DNA of 64,000 nt, from positions 3,600,409-3,664,408 of the forward strand of contig NZ_CP117255.1 of NCBI RefSeq assembly GCF_003240565.2, read 5' to 3'. A program made the translations under genes and the position numbers. Of this stretch, positions 54,582 to 63,302 are shown in pieces (positions within the stretch are counted from its first letter, which is position 1; each line of letters opens with the position of its first letter). The DNA comes from Rhizobium tumorigenes. Its GTDB lineage: Bacteria; Pseudomonadota; Alphaproteobacteria; Rhizobiales; Rhizobiaceae. The notes under the pieces were generated by a model. It was not told the origin of the DNA. It made no database searches and saw nothing but the letters and a program-made list of their open reading frames with translations.

Positions 54582-55853
54582 CTAGGACTGCGCCTCCTGT
54601 AAGACGGCCGCCTTGAATGTGACCACCTGAGCAAGGCCGCCTGTGGTTCTGTTGCGAACCGCAATCTCGCCATCGAAGCGGGAGATGATTTCCTTGGCGA
54701 TTGCCATCCCGAGCCCTGCGCCAGGGAAGGATTTCTGCCGGGCGATGTCGATCCGGAAGAACGGCTCGAACACCTGGCTCAGTCGCTCCTCGGGAATGCC
54801 CGAGCCCGTGTCGTTGATCTCGACCTTGGCAATGCCATTGGTCTCGGTCACGGAAACGGTGGCGGATTCACCGTGGGTAGCAGCATTGATCAGCAGGTTT
54901 CTCAGCGCCCGCGTCAGGGCCAGCGGCCCGACACGCACAATCGTCTGCTCTGTCGTTGCCACCGAGACATCCATGCCGATTGCCGTCAGTTCGTCGACGA
55001 TATCCGTGACGACAAGATCCAGTCTGATATCCTGCAGGCTGTCGTGATTGACCTCTTCCCGCACCAGGCCGATCGCGCTGTCGGCGATCTGGTCGAGTTC
55101 CTCCAGGTCGGAAAGCCATTTCCGGCGCTCGCTGTCGTCAGCGATGAACTCGGCACGCAAGCGCATACGGGTCATCGGCGTTCTGAGGTCATGGCCGGCT
55201 GCAGCGACCAGCCGCATGCGGCTTTCCGTGGCGCTCTTGACCTTGGCCGACAACCGGTTCAGCACCTGCGCCGTCACGCGGATTTCGCCAGGCCCTGTTT
55301 CCGGCACATGCGGCAGCGTTCCATCGGGGCCGATCTCGCCCAGCACCTTCTCCAGCAGGCGCAGCGGCTTGATGATTTTCGAGGCGGCGACGATGGAGAT
55401 AACGACGCTGCCGGCGACGATGAGGCTGAGCCAGCCGATGAGAATTTTCCAGCCGCCGGGCGGCGGGCCGAAATTCGGCATCGGCACCAGCAGCCATTTT
55501 CCGCTGGCAAGCTTGATCGATGCCGTTGTGCCGGCTGTCTCGTCCTGCCTGGTGACGAAGGCTTCCAGCGGCTCGCCGGTACGGCTCAGTCCTTCCGTCA
55601 GGAAATTGGAAAAGCGCTCGTCGCGCTCACCTACGGCAGGTTCATCAGAGATCACCATGCCGCGGGATGCCGCTTCGTCAGCGTTGTGCTCGGCGACATT
55701 GGCAAGCCAGTGCATCTGCCGCGCCACGGGGTCCATGGTCTCCTCAGGCCTGGGCCCACGCATGACAAGCGCTGCGGCCAGCGACGAGGTGATGACGACC
55801 AGCACGATGGCGGTCACCAGCAGCAGTGCAAGGCGCGTACCGAGCGATTTCAT
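54582..55853 (-). CDS. Two-component sensor histidine kinase, HisKA type
   Basis: 423-residue membrane kinase. Helix 1 at about 9-31, a periplasmic domain of about 105 residues, helix 2 at about 137-158, then HAMP (IIKPLRLLEKVLGEIG), the HisKA box AAAGHDLRTPMTRMRLRAEF with phosphoacceptor His 221, and an HATPase domain with NLLINAATHG (N box), DTGSGIPEERLSQVFEPFFR (G1/F) and GAGLGMAIAKEI (G2). The start ATG 55853 overlaps the regulator stop as ATGA. The stimulus is unknown; the periplasmic domain has no recognised fold. macAB and the Ser-rich gene nearby are possible targets. Confidence 0.93.
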   Translation of the reverse strand: MKSLGTRLALLLVTAIVLVVITSSLAAALVMRGPRPEETMDPVARQMHWLANVAEHNADEAASRGMVISDEPAVGERDERFSNFLTEGLSRTGEPLEAFVTRQDETAGTTASIKLASGKWLLVPMPNFGPPPGGWKILIGWLSLIVAGSVVISIVAASKIIKPLRLLEKVLGEIGPDGTLPHVPETGPGEIRVTAQVLNRLSAKVKSATESRMRLVAAAGHDLRTPMTRMRLRAEFIADDSERRKWLSDLEELDQIADSAIGLVREEVNHDSLQDIRLDLVVTDIVDELTAIGMDVSVATTEQTIVRVGPLALTRALRNLLINAATHGESATVSVTETNGIAKVEINDTGSGIPEERLSQVFEPFFRIDIARQKSFPGAGLGMAIAKEIISRFDGEIAVRNRTTGGLAQVVTFKAAVLQEAQS

Positions 55854-56581
55854 GCCTCGCCCTTTACGGCCGTCACCGGAACGACGAGCTGGTAGCCGCC
55901 GTTGCGGATGGTTCGGAAAATCGGAATCTCCGGTGTCTCGCCGAGTTTGCGCCTGAGGCGGCTCATCAGAACGTCGATCGACCGGTCGGCCGGATCGCGG
56001 TCGCGGCCCTGGGTGACATCGAGCAGCTGGTCTCGTGACAGGAGGCGCCCGGAACGCTCGAGGAATGCCTTCAGCAGGTCGAACTCGGCCCCGGTCAGGC
56101 CGATGATCTCGCCGGTGTCCCGGGTCACACGCCGCAGCTGCGGATCGAGCTTCATGCCTGCGAACTCGTAACTCTGGCGCTGGGGCTCGGTTTCTGCTTC
56201 GTCGTTGGAGCGGCGCAGCACGGCGCGGATGCGGGCGGCCAGCTCGCGTGGATTGAAAGGCTTGCCGAGATAGTCGTCGGCACCAATCTCCAGGCCGAGA
56301 ATCCGGTCGATATCTTCCTTCAGCGCCGTCAGCAGGATTACCGGCACCCGCGGCCTTCGGCCCCAGAGATCGCGGCAAAGGTCGAGCCCGGAGCCATCCG
56401 GTAGCATGACGTCGAGAACCAGCAGATCGGGGGTGCGGCGGCTCATCGCCTCGTTACAGCCGCGCAGATCGCCGGCCGTCGATACCCTGAGCCCCTGCTC
56501 TTCGAGATAACGGCTGAGCAGCGTCCGGATTTCGTGGTCGTCGTCGACGATGAGGATGTCGGGGGGGGCATTGTTGTTCAT
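55850..56581 (-). CDS. Response regulator, OmpR/PhoB family
   Basis: 243-residue DNA-binding regulator partnered with the coupled kinase. Receiver domain: acidic pocket VDDDHE, phospho-acceptor Asp 57 in LLVLDVMLPDGSG, switch Thr in LLTAL, and Lys in LGKPFNPREL. The winged helix at about 140-235 has GAEFDLLKAFLERSGRLLSRDQLL and DRSIDVLMSRLRRKLGE, then the YQLV wing. It is the first gene of the pair. No binding site could be identified by eye. Confidence 0.94.
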   Translation of the reverse strand: MNNNAPPDILIVDDDHEIRTLLSRYLEEQGLRVSTAGDLRGCNEAMSRRTPDLLVLDVMLPDGSGLDLCRDLWGRRPRVPVILLTALKEDIDRILGLEIGADDYLGKPFNPRELAARIRAVLRRSNDEAETEPQRQSYEFAGMKLDPQLRRVTRDTGEIIGLTGAEFDLLKAFLERSGRLLSRDQLLDVTQGRDRDPADRSIDVLMSRLRRKLGETPEIPIFRTIRNGGYQLVVPVTAVKGEA

Positions 56582-56784
56582 GATTAAAAATCCAGTTCAG
56601 CAAAGCTTTATACAAACCGGGCGGCATGAGAAGGGCATCGACCGCTGCCGCCAGCCAGAAAATAGCCCGGACGGCCAGGTTCACAAAAAATCCTTTTGCG
56701 AGAAAAGTTCAGACATCTAGGGAAAGGTGCCGTTCACACGCCATGGTTAGCGTCTGCACCATAGAAGCGAATCAAGGAGCGGAA

Positions 56785-57222
56785 ATGCGCCATTCCCACG
56801 ATCTTTCAGACACGTCACTTGGCCATGTCAGCCATGTTCCCAATGGCGACGCCGATCTCGTTGACCTCTGCTCCCGGATCCGGACGGCAAGCGGCTCCTC
56901 TGCCAGGGAGTTGCCGGCGTTGGTGCTACGTTATCTGGCAAGCAGCCTGCATAGGATCGAAATCGACATCTATGTCGAGGAGTGCCTGCCGATGGTTTGC
57001 GACGCATCCCATGCCTTCGTTGGCGCGATGGGTACGTTCAGCCCGCGCAAAGCCGATGACAGCCTCGTGGAGCAGAGCCGTATGCGCCTGATAGAGTCTC
57101 TCGAGACGCTGGCCGACGAGATCAGGCTTTGCAAGATCCGCATGGCACCTTTTTCGCACATCGGGCGGCGGCCGATTGGCCAGCAGGACCTGGAAAACGG
57201 GTCTCTGGCCTCGGCAAGGTAG
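56785..57222 (+). CDS. Hypothetical protein, 145 residues
   Basis: Not recognised. ATG 56785 has AAGGAG 5 bases upstream (56774-56779), which decides the start against longer forms. The protein is soluble, with Cys residues near 33, 77, 81 and 118, a helix-rich middle (ELPALVLRYLASSLHRIEIDIYVEECLPMV) and MRLIESLETLADEIRLCKIRMAPF later. It is divergent from the response regulator and precedes a DUF2934 gene by 125 bases. A T-run directly after the stop codon may be part of a weak terminator. Confidence 0.65.
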   Translation: MRHSHDLSDTSLGHVSHVPNGDADLVDLCSRIRTASGSSARELPALVLRYLASSLHRIEIDIYVEECLPMVCDASHAFVGAMGTFSPRKADDSLVEQSRMRLIESLETLADEIRLCKIRMAPFSHIGRRPIGQQDLENGSLASAR

Positions 57223-57284
57223 TTTTTTATATCGCTGGTTGATGATCTCCGACTCGCATATCCGATGTTAAAACCGGTGATCCG

Positions 57285-57309
57285 GGAACTTCTTCCTGTC
57301 CTTTTGGTT
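57285..57309 (+). promoter_or_regulatory. Candidate EcfG/RpoE2 promoter of second DUF2934 gene
   Basis: GGAAC at 57285-57289, 17 bases, then GTT at 57307-57309 (GGTT at 57306-57309). Transcription would begin about 30 bases before the ATG at 57348, directly ahead of a strong AAGGAGG ribosome site. Confidence 0.62.
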
Positions 57310-57347
57310 TATCGCTGCCGAAAGGCAGTTTTTGCCAAAAGGAGGAA

Positions 57348-57614
57348 ATGACTATGCAAGACGACCGCGAACAGCAGATCAGGGACCGCGCGTACAGCAT
57401 CTGGGAAGAGCAGGGACGCCCCCAGGGTGAAGACATGCGCCACTGGCTGCAGGCCTGGCAGGAGATTTCGAACGCAGATATCCCAGCGGAAGATGCCAAC
57501 GCAATGACGCTTCCCGATAGCGCCGAAGCTACCGTCAAAAAGCCAGCGGCCGCCAGTGCCCGCCGTGGCAACGGCGCCACGCCACCCAAATCCAATCGCA
57601 AGAAAAAGTCCTGA
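57348..57614 (+). CDS. DUF2934 protein (second copy)
   Basis: 88 residues. AAGGAGG (57338-57344) precedes two possible in-frame ATG codons, 57348 and 57354. The DUF2934 motif is REQQIRDRAYSIWEEQGRPQGEDMRHWLQA, followed by an acidic linker and a basic tail (ARRGNGATPPKSNRKKKS). Same length, same architecture and same promoter type as the gene at 37175-37441, with which it shares the AYxxWEExG and HW blocks. Function unknown; likely a general-stress protein. Confidence 0.84.
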   Translation: MTMQDDREQQIRDRAYSIWEEQGRPQGEDMRHWLQAWQEISNADIPAEDANAMTLPDSAEATVKKPAAASARRGNGATPPKSNRKKKS

Positions 57615-57725
57615 ACAGGCGGCGATGAGGGCTCCAGCGCCGCCGCGCCATGCGATTGAGATGCCGGCCAATATTATGTGGAGCCGGCTAACAATCTATC
57701 CTCGCGCCTTCAATTACACCCGCTC

Positions 57726-58403
57726 CTATAGCGACTTGACGGCTATCCAGATCATGTGGCGGGCGCCTCCGCGCTTGCCGTTCGCCCGAATGGCGACCTC
57801 TTCCGCAGAAAAACGTGCATCGCGCAGCCGTTTGGTAAAGCGCGTATCGGGGCCCGAGGACCAGACTGCCAGTAAACCTCCCGGGCGCAGGGCGTCACGG
57901 GCGGCAAGCAGTCCCTTTCGATCATATAACCCATCATTGGCCGCGTGCGTTAGTCCGTCCGGGCCGTTGTCGACATCGAGCAGGATGGCATCATAGCTCT
58001 CGCGGCCGCTCTGGATAGCGGCAGCCACGTCGCCCTCGTGGATCGCAACGCGTGGATCGACGAGGCTTCCGGAGAAAATCTCTGCCATCGGGCCGCGTGC
58101 CCAGGCGACCACGGCCGGCACAAGCTCCGCCACGGTCACCCTGGCATCGCTGCTGATCGCAGCCAATGCCGCCCGCAATGTGAACCCCATGCCGAGCCCG
58201 CCGATCAACAGGTGGGGCGACGGTCGATCGGCAATCCTCTCGCAGGCAAGCGTTGCCAAGGCTTCTTCGGAGCCGCTGAGCCTGCTGTTCATCAACTCGT
58301 TGCTGCCGAGCATGATCGAGAACTCGCGGCCTCGTTGCTTCAGCCGCAGTTCGCCGCCACCGTTGGGGATGGATGCGGTATCAAGCAGGGTCCATGGGAT
58401 CAC
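57726..58403 (-). CDS. Spermidine-synthase-like methyltransferase-fold protein
   Basis: 225 residues with the spermidine synthase/SAM-methyltransferase Rossmann fold: PHLLIGGLGMGFTLRAALAAI (nucleotide loop), VTVAELVPAVVAWARG (acidic strand end), and YDAILLDVDNGPDGLTHAANDGLYD, where spermidine synthases have the Asp that binds the amine. It lacks the N-terminal beta domain and the usual gatekeeper YDVI..D pattern is relaxed, so it may not make polyamine. It is upstream-adjacent to nothing obviously related; ubiB begins its end 93 bases away on the same strand. Confidence 0.75.
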   Translation of the reverse strand: MIPWTLLDTASIPNGGGELRLKQRGREFSIMLGSNELMNSRLSGSEEALATLACERIADRPSPHLLIGGLGMGFTLRAALAAISSDARVTVAELVPAVVAWARGPMAEIFSGSLVDPRVAIHEGDVAAAIQSGRESYDAILLDVDNGPDGLTHAANDGLYDRKGLLAARDALRPGGLLAVWSSGPDTRFTKRLRDARFSAEEVAIRANGKRGGARHMIWIAVKSL

Positions 58404-58496
58404 GGGGCGGCTCTTTGATGTTGGTTACGGTGGTGGTCATCTCCGGTGGCTGGACGCGCTGCCGGGCACTGGCGATACAGTTGCTCAGCCACGCTT

Positions 58497-60071
58497 CTAG
58501 CTCAGTTTCCAGGCGATATAGATCAGCGTCAGAGCGATCAGCCAGAGCGCCAGGCGACCAGACCGCGTGTGGCGGGCCTCGGCCTTGCCGATCGCCTCGG
58601 CGGTCTCGTTGTCGAAGCGCAATCCGTTCTGGCTCATGGCCAGCAGCTGGCGGTGAAACAACTCGGTCTTGGCGGCGATTTCGGGCACGGCCTCGGCCAG
58701 TTTGACGCCGGCCTTCAAGGCATCCTGCAGGTCGCCGATAATGCGTTTCGGACCGAGATTGTTGCGGATCCATTCGCCGACGACGGGCTCCGACGCCTTC
58801 CACATGTTGAAGCGCGGATTGAGCATGCGGGAGACGCCCTCGACCACGACCATGGTCTTCTGCAGCATAACCAGTTCGGGTCGCGTTTCCATGTCGAACA
58901 GTTCCGTCACCTCGAAAAGCAGGGTCAGCAGCTTGCCCATCGAGATCGTTTCCGCCGGCTGGCCATGTATAGGCTCGCCGATGGCGCGGATCGCCTGGGC
59001 AAAACTCTCCGTGTTGTGGTGGGCCGGCACGTAGCCCGCCTCGAAATGCACTTCGGCGACACGCAGGTAATCGCGGGTGATGAAGCCGTAGAGGATTTCG
59101 GCGAGGAACCGGCGTTCCTTCTTGCCCAGACGGCCAACGATGCCCATGTCGACAGCGACGATAATGCCCTGCGGATCGACAAAAAGATTGCCCGGATGCA
59201 TGTCGGCATGGAAAAAGCCGTCGCGCAGCGTGTGGCGCAGGAACGACTGGATAAGCGTGTCTGCAAGGCGGTTGAGATCATGTCCGGAAGCGCGCAGCGC
59301 ATCGACATCGGACATCTTGACGCCGTCGATCCATTCCATGGTGATGACGTCGCGACCGGTGCGCTCCCAATCGACCTTCGGTACGCGGAAGCCTTCGTCG
59401 CCTGCTGTGTTCTCTGCAATTTCCGACAGTGCCGAGGCTTCCAGCCGGAGGTCCATCTCGACCCTGGTTGTCTGCTCCAGTGCCTTCGTCACTTCGACAG
59501 GGCGCAGCCGCCGGCTTGAGGGGACGAACCGTTCCTGTAAGCCTGCCACCAGATACATGACGGCGATGTCGTTGGCGAAGCGCTGGCGTACGCCCGGCCG
59601 GATGACCTTGATTGCCACTTTCCGCAAGCCATCGGCCGTCCTCACCTCGGCCGGATGCACCTGCGCGATCGAGGCCGCGGCAATCGGTTCGCCGACGCTA
59701 GCATAGAGATCGTCGAGCGACCGGCCGAGCGAGCCTTCGATATTGGCCTTGGCAGCAGCCATCGGGAAGAACGCCATGCTGTCCTGCAACTGGGAGAGAT
59801 CATTGGCAAATTCGATACCGACAACATCCGGCCGCGTAGCAAGGAACTGGCCGATCTTCGCGTAGGAGGGTCCGAGCCGCTCGACCGCCTTCGACAGCCT
59901 GTCGCTGCGCGCCTTGGTTTTCGAGCGGCGGCGGGCAAATAGCGCCACGAAGGACTTGGCGAGGCTGACCGATGGCGGCAAGCCTTCGGAGGGCAAGGCC
60001 TCGACAACGCCTTCCCGCACCAGGACCCAGCCAACCCGGATCAGGCCAAAATATCCGCCGAAAGAGCTCAT
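58497..60071 (-). CDS. ubiB: Ubiquinone biosynthesis kinase-like protein UbiB
   Basis: Membrane-associated atypical (ABC1/ADCK) kinase-like ATPase needed for ubiquinone synthesis. 524 residues from ATG 60071. The signature KxGQ is seen in LGPSYAKIGQFLATRPD, with the Ala-rich loop EPIAAASIAQVHPAEV, the kinase Lys in VAIKVIRPGV, FFHADMHPGNLF (catalytic loop) and VAVDMGIVGRL (in place of the DFG). Two hydrophobic C-terminal helices end in LALWLIALTLIYIAWKLS. It follows ubiE by 64 bases on the same strand, forming the usual ubiE-ubiB operon. An in-frame start at 60173 would run back into ubiE and is not used. Confidence 0.96.
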   Translation of the reverse strand: MSSFGGYFGLIRVGWVLVREGVVEALPSEGLPPSVSLAKSFVALFARRRSKTKARSDRLSKAVERLGPSYAKIGQFLATRPDVVGIEFANDLSQLQDSMAFFPMAAAKANIEGSLGRSLDDLYASVGEPIAAASIAQVHPAEVRTADGLRKVAIKVIRPGVRQRFANDIAVMYLVAGLQERFVPSSRRLRPVEVTKALEQTTRVEMDLRLEASALSEIAENTAGDEGFRVPKVDWERTGRDVITMEWIDGVKMSDVDALRASGHDLNRLADTLIQSFLRHTLRDGFFHADMHPGNLFVDPQGIIVAVDMGIVGRLGKKERRFLAEILYGFITRDYLRVAEVHFEAGYVPAHHNTESFAQAIRAIGEPIHGQPAETISMGKLLTLLFEVTELFDMETRPELVMLQKTMVVVEGVSRMLNPRFNMWKASEPVVGEWIRNNLGPKRIIGDLQDALKAGVKLAEAVPEIAAKTELFHRQLLAMSQNGLRFDNETAEAIGKAEARHTRSGRLALWLIALTLIYIAWKLS

Positions 60072-60135
60072 GCTGTTGTTTCTCTGTCTGCTGCGCCGGG
60101 CAGCGCAGGCTTCTGGACCTCTGTCCGCCCCATCC

Positions 60136-60912
60136 CTAGAGCTTCCAGCCGGAATGCAGTGCCGCAATGCCACCGGTGTAGTTGGTAAAGGTGACGCGAC
60201 CGAAGCCGGCCTGGCGGATCATCGTTGCAAAGTCCTGCTGGTTGGGAAACTTGCGGATCGACTCTACCAGATACTGATAGGGCTCGGCTTCGCCGGTTAT
60301 GGCCTTTCCAAAGCGCGGAATGGCGTTGAACGACCATGCGTCGTAAACCTTGTCGAGCAAAGGCAGGTCGACCTCGGAAAATTCCAGCACCAGCAACCGG
60401 CCGCCGCGCTTCAACACCCGATGGGCTTCCTTCAACGCCACGTCGATGCGCGGCACGTTTCTGATGCCGAAGGCGATCGTATAGGCGTCAAAGCTGTTGT
60501 CCTCGAACGGCAGGTCCTCGGCGTTGGCTTCGACGAAAGTCAGGTTTTCCGAAATCTTCTTCTTTTCGGCGCGGTCGGCGCCGACCGCCAGCATCGAGCC
60601 ATTGATGTCGAGCACGGTTGCATGGGCCAGCTTGCCGGATGCCTCGACGATGCGGAAGGCGATGTCCCCTGTCCCGCCGGCAACATCGAGCACCTTGTAG
60701 GACGGGTCCTTGCGCGGATGAAGGGCTGAGATCATGGCGTCTTTCCACGCGCGGTGCAGGCCCATAGACATCACATCGTTCATGACGTCGTAGCGTTTGG
60801 CCACCTTGTGAAACACGTCGTTGACGAGGGCCTGCTTCTCGCCTTCGGCCACGTCGCGAAATCCGTAGGATGTCTCCATGCCGCCATCGGCGGCGGTGCG
60901 GCTCTTTGCCAT
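60136..60912 (-). CDS. ubiE: Demethylubiquinone/demethylmenaquinone C-methyltransferase UbiE
   Basis: SAM-dependent C-methyltransferase of ubiquinone synthesis, 258 residues. ATG 60912 has GGGAG 7 bases upstream; a GTG one codon earlier is ignored. Signature stretches: [36 protein letters not shown] (motif I), [25 protein letters not shown] and [26 protein letters not shown], a near-perfect UbiE pattern. Divergent from mutM, as in other Rhizobiaceae. Confidence 0.97.
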   Translation of the reverse strand: MAKSRTAADGGMETSYGFRDVAEGEKQALVNDVFHKVAKRYDVMNDVMSMGLHRAWKDAMISALHPRKDPSYKVLDVAGGTGDIAFRIVEASGKLAHATVLDINGSMLAVGADRAEKKKISENLTFVEANAEDLPFEDNSFDAYTIAFGIRNVPRIDVALKEAHRVLKRGGRLLVLEFSEVDLPLLDKVYDAWSFNAIPRFGKAITGEAEPYQYLVESIRKFPNQQDFATMIRQAGFGRVTFTNYTGGIAALHSGWKL

Positions 60913-61086
60913 CACTCAACTCCCTTGTCTAAATCGCCGCCGGCTGTGGCGAAAATGTTGGTGCCACGCTATCTGACTGGCTGATGCCACGCACGTTGTC
61001 GTTGGTTTAGAACATGGCCGCTGGAAAGCAAAGCGCATTTGGTCGCGGTCCCTGCTGCTGCCGGTCACACCTGAAGATGGATTGTC

Positions 61087-61977
61087 ATGCCCGAATTACC
61101 AGAGGTCGAAACCGTGCGGCGTGGTCTTGCCCCGGCGATGGAAGGGGCAGTGATAGAGCGGCTGGAGCTGCGCCGGGGCGACCTGCGCTTTCCGTTTCCG
61201 CTAGAATTTGCAGCATCCGTAGCGGGCCAGCGGATCGCATCCCTCTCGCGCCGCGCCAAGTATCTGTTGATCGATCTAGACAACGGCATGACCGTCGTCG
61301 CCCATCTCGGCATGTCAGGTTCGTTTCGCATCGAGGCTGGGGAGGCGGCCGTCACGCCCGGCGACTTTCACCACCCGCGCTCCAAGAACGAGCTTCACGA
61401 TCACGTCATTTTCCATCTGGCGCGCGATGGCGAGGCCATGCGTGTCGTCTACAACGATCCACGTCGTTTCGGGTTCATGGATATCGTCGCCCGCGCAGAG
61501 ATGGCTGCGCACCCTTTTTTCCGCGATCTCGGTCCCGAGCCGACGGGCAATGCGCTGAGCCCGGAGGGCCTGGCAAAGCGGTTTTCCGGCAAGGCACAGC
61601 CGCTGAAAGGCGCGCTGCTCGACCAGAAAACGATTGCCGGCCTCGGCAATATCTATGTCTGCGAAGCTCTCTGGCGGGCCCACCTGTCGCCTTTGCGGGC
61701 CAGCGGCACATTGTCGACCAAGACTGGCAAGCCGCGCGAGACGCTGGTGCGGCTGGTGGCCTGCATACGCGACGTCATCGCCGATGCGATCGCTGCCGGA
61801 GGGTCGTCGCTGCGCGATCATATCCAGACGGACGGTTCGCTCGGCTATTTCCAGCATTCCTTTTCCGTCTACGACCGGGAAGGCGAGGCTTGCCGGACAG
61901 AGGGCTGCGGCGGTACGGTCGGCCGAATAGTCCAGGCCGGCCGCTCGACCTTCTTTTGTGCCACCTGCCAGAAATGA
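61087..61977 (+). CDS. mutM: Formamidopyrimidine-DNA glycosylase MutM (Fpg)
   Basis: Base-excision enzyme removing 8-oxoguanine and FapyG, with AP-lyase activity. 296 residues. The N-terminal [13 protein letters not shown] provides catalytic Pro 2 and Glu 3; Lys in [25 protein letters not shown] is the DNA-contact Lys; the H2TH region has [20 protein letters not shown]; the C-terminal zinc finger has four Cys in CRTEGCGG and FFCATCQK. All residues are present. Enoyl-CoA hydratase follows after 15 bases and may be co-transcribed. Confidence 0.97.
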   Translation: MPELPEVETVRRGLAPAMEGAVIERLELRRGDLRFPFPLEFAASVAGQRIASLSRRAKYLLIDLDNGMTVVAHLGMSGSFRIEAGEAAVTPGDFHHPRSKNELHDHVIFHLARDGEAMRVVYNDPRRFGFMDIVARAEMAAHPFFRDLGPEPTGNALSPEGLAKRFSGKAQPLKGALLDQKTIAGLGNIYVCEALWRAHLSPLRASGTLSTKTGKPRETLVRLVACIRDVIADAIAAGGSSLRDHIQTDGSLGYFQHSFSVYDREGEACRTEGCGGTVGRIVQAGRSTFFCATCQK

Positions 61978-61992
61978 TGCGAGGAGATGTCG

Positions 61993-62766
61993 ATGGCCTA
62001 TGAAACCCTGATCATCGAAACCCACGATGCCGTCGGTCTGATCCGGCTCAATCGCCCGCAGGCGCTGAACGCACTGAATTCGACCATGCTCTCGGAGTTG
62101 AGGACGGCCTATGCGGCTTTCCACACGGACGACGCCATCGGTGCCATCGTCCTTACAGGCTCGGACAAGGCCTTCGCCGCCGGCGCCGATATCAAGGAGA
62201 TGCAGTCACTGGATTTCGTCGATGTCTACAAGACCGACTTCCTTGGCGGCTGGGACGAGATCGCCAAGGCACGCAAGCCGGTAATCGCTGCCGTCGGTGG
62301 TTTTGCGCTGGGTGGAGGCTGCGAGCTCGCAATGATGTGCGATTTCATCATCGCCGCCGAGACGGCAAAGTTCGGCCAGCCCGAGATCACGCTCGGGATC
62401 ATCCCCGGCATGGGAGGCTCACAGCGCCTGACGCGGGCCGTCGGCAAGGCCAAGGCCATGGACATGGTGTTGACCGGACGGATGATGGATGCGACTGAGG
62501 CCGAAAGGTCTGGGCTGGTTGCGCGGATCGTCCCGGCTGAGGCGCTCCTGGACGAAGCGCTCAAAGCCGCTGGGAAGATTGCCTCACATTCGAGACTGTC
62601 CGTGCTGATGGCCAAGGAGGCTGTCGGCCGCGCGTTGGAAACGACACTCGAGGAAGGACTTCACTTCGAGCGTCGCCTTTTCCAGAGCCTCTTTGCCACC
62701 GATGATCAGAAGGAAGGCATGGCGGCTTTCGTCGCCAAGCGTAAGCCAATCTTCAAAAACCGCTGA
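61993..62766 (+). CDS. Enoyl-CoA hydratase
   Basis: Crotonase-fold enzyme hydrating trans-2-enoyl-CoA in fatty acid oxidation. 257 residues from ATG 61993 ([12 protein letters not shown]), chosen because AGGAG ends 6 bases upstream; the ATG at 61987 is too close to it. Oxyanion-hole motifs: [13 protein letters not shown] and [17 protein letters not shown]; catalytic Glu residues in the [11 protein letters not shown] and [16 protein letters not shown] regions (both conserved). In this chromosomal context it is often named fadB1 or echA. Sits between mutM and rpsT. Confidence 0.94.
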   Translation: MAYETLIIETHDAVGLIRLNRPQALNALNSTMLSELRTAYAAFHTDDAIGAIVLTGSDKAFAAGADIKEMQSLDFVDVYKTDFLGGWDEIAKARKPVIAAVGGFALGGGCELAMMCDFIIAAETAKFGQPEITLGIIPGMGGSQRLTRAVGKAKAMDMVLTGRMMDATEAERSGLVARIVPAEALLDEALKAAGKIASHSRLSVLMAKEAVGRALETTLEEGLHFERRLFQSLFATDDQKEGMAAFVAKRKPIFKNR

Positions 62767-62820
62767 TGCTAAAAGCGCCGGTGGAAAACGCGCTGCTGAT
62801 TGGTTTTTGGCGAAACCGCG

Positions 62821-62849
62821 TTGACGGACCTCCGCTTTAAGGCTATATG
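62821..62849 (+). promoter_or_regulatory. Sigma-70 promoter of rpsT
   Basis: TTGACG (62821-62826), exactly 17 bases, TATATG (62844-62849). The start would be near 62856, giving an rpsT leader of about 115 bases. This is the best housekeeping promoter in the window. S20 is known to control its own translation in other bacteria, which such a leader could allow. Confidence 0.75.
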
Positions 62850-62970
62850 CCCGCCACAGTTTGGAAAGCCTATGTGGTTTTCCGCGATTGCTCCCGCATT
62901 GCTGGATGACAGGACCACACGGTTCGGCACGACGGTGACGGGACTTTGTTCGAATTCTAGAGAGGCATAC

Positions 62971-63246
62971 ATGGCCAATACAAGCTCGGCAAAAAAGGCG
63001 ACCCGCAAGATCGCTCGCCGCACAGACGTAAACAAGGCGCGCCGCTCGCGCGTTCGTACTTTCGTTCGCCAGATCGAAGAGGCAATTGCTTCCGGTGACG
63101 TGGCTCTGGCAACTGCAGCCTTCAAGGCTGTTGAGCCAGAACTGGCACGCGCTGCCAGCAAGGGTGTGGTACCGGCCAACACGGCAGCACGCAAAGTCTC
63201 GCGTCTTGCCAAGCGCGTTAAAGCTCTGTCGGCTCCTGCCGCTTAA
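62971..63246 (+). CDS. rpsT: 30S ribosomal protein S20
   Basis: 91-residue basic helical protein that binds 16S r[42 protein letters not shown] and the end [17 protein letters not shown] are standard S20. AGAGG lies 5-6 bases upstream of ATG 62971; a longer frame from 62800 runs through the promoter and is not real. It has its own promoter and terminator. In Rhizobiaceae dnaA follows rpsT. Confidence 0.98.
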   Translation: MANTSSAKKATRKIARRTDVNKARRSRVRTFVRQIEEAIASGDVALATAAFKAVEPELARAASKGVVPANTAARKVSRLAKRVKALSAPAA

Positions 63247-63277
63247 ATTACAGTAGCGTTAGCAGCGTCAAGCTCCA

Positions 63278-63302
63278 AGCCCGGCCCTTAGCCGGGCTTT
63301 TT
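63278..63302 (+). terminator. Rho-independent terminator of rpsT
   Basis: Eight-base-pair GC-rich stem AGCCCGGC/GCCGGGCT (63278-63285 with 63291-63298), 5-base loop, then a T-run ending at 63302. It lies 31 bases after the stop codon. Confidence 0.92.
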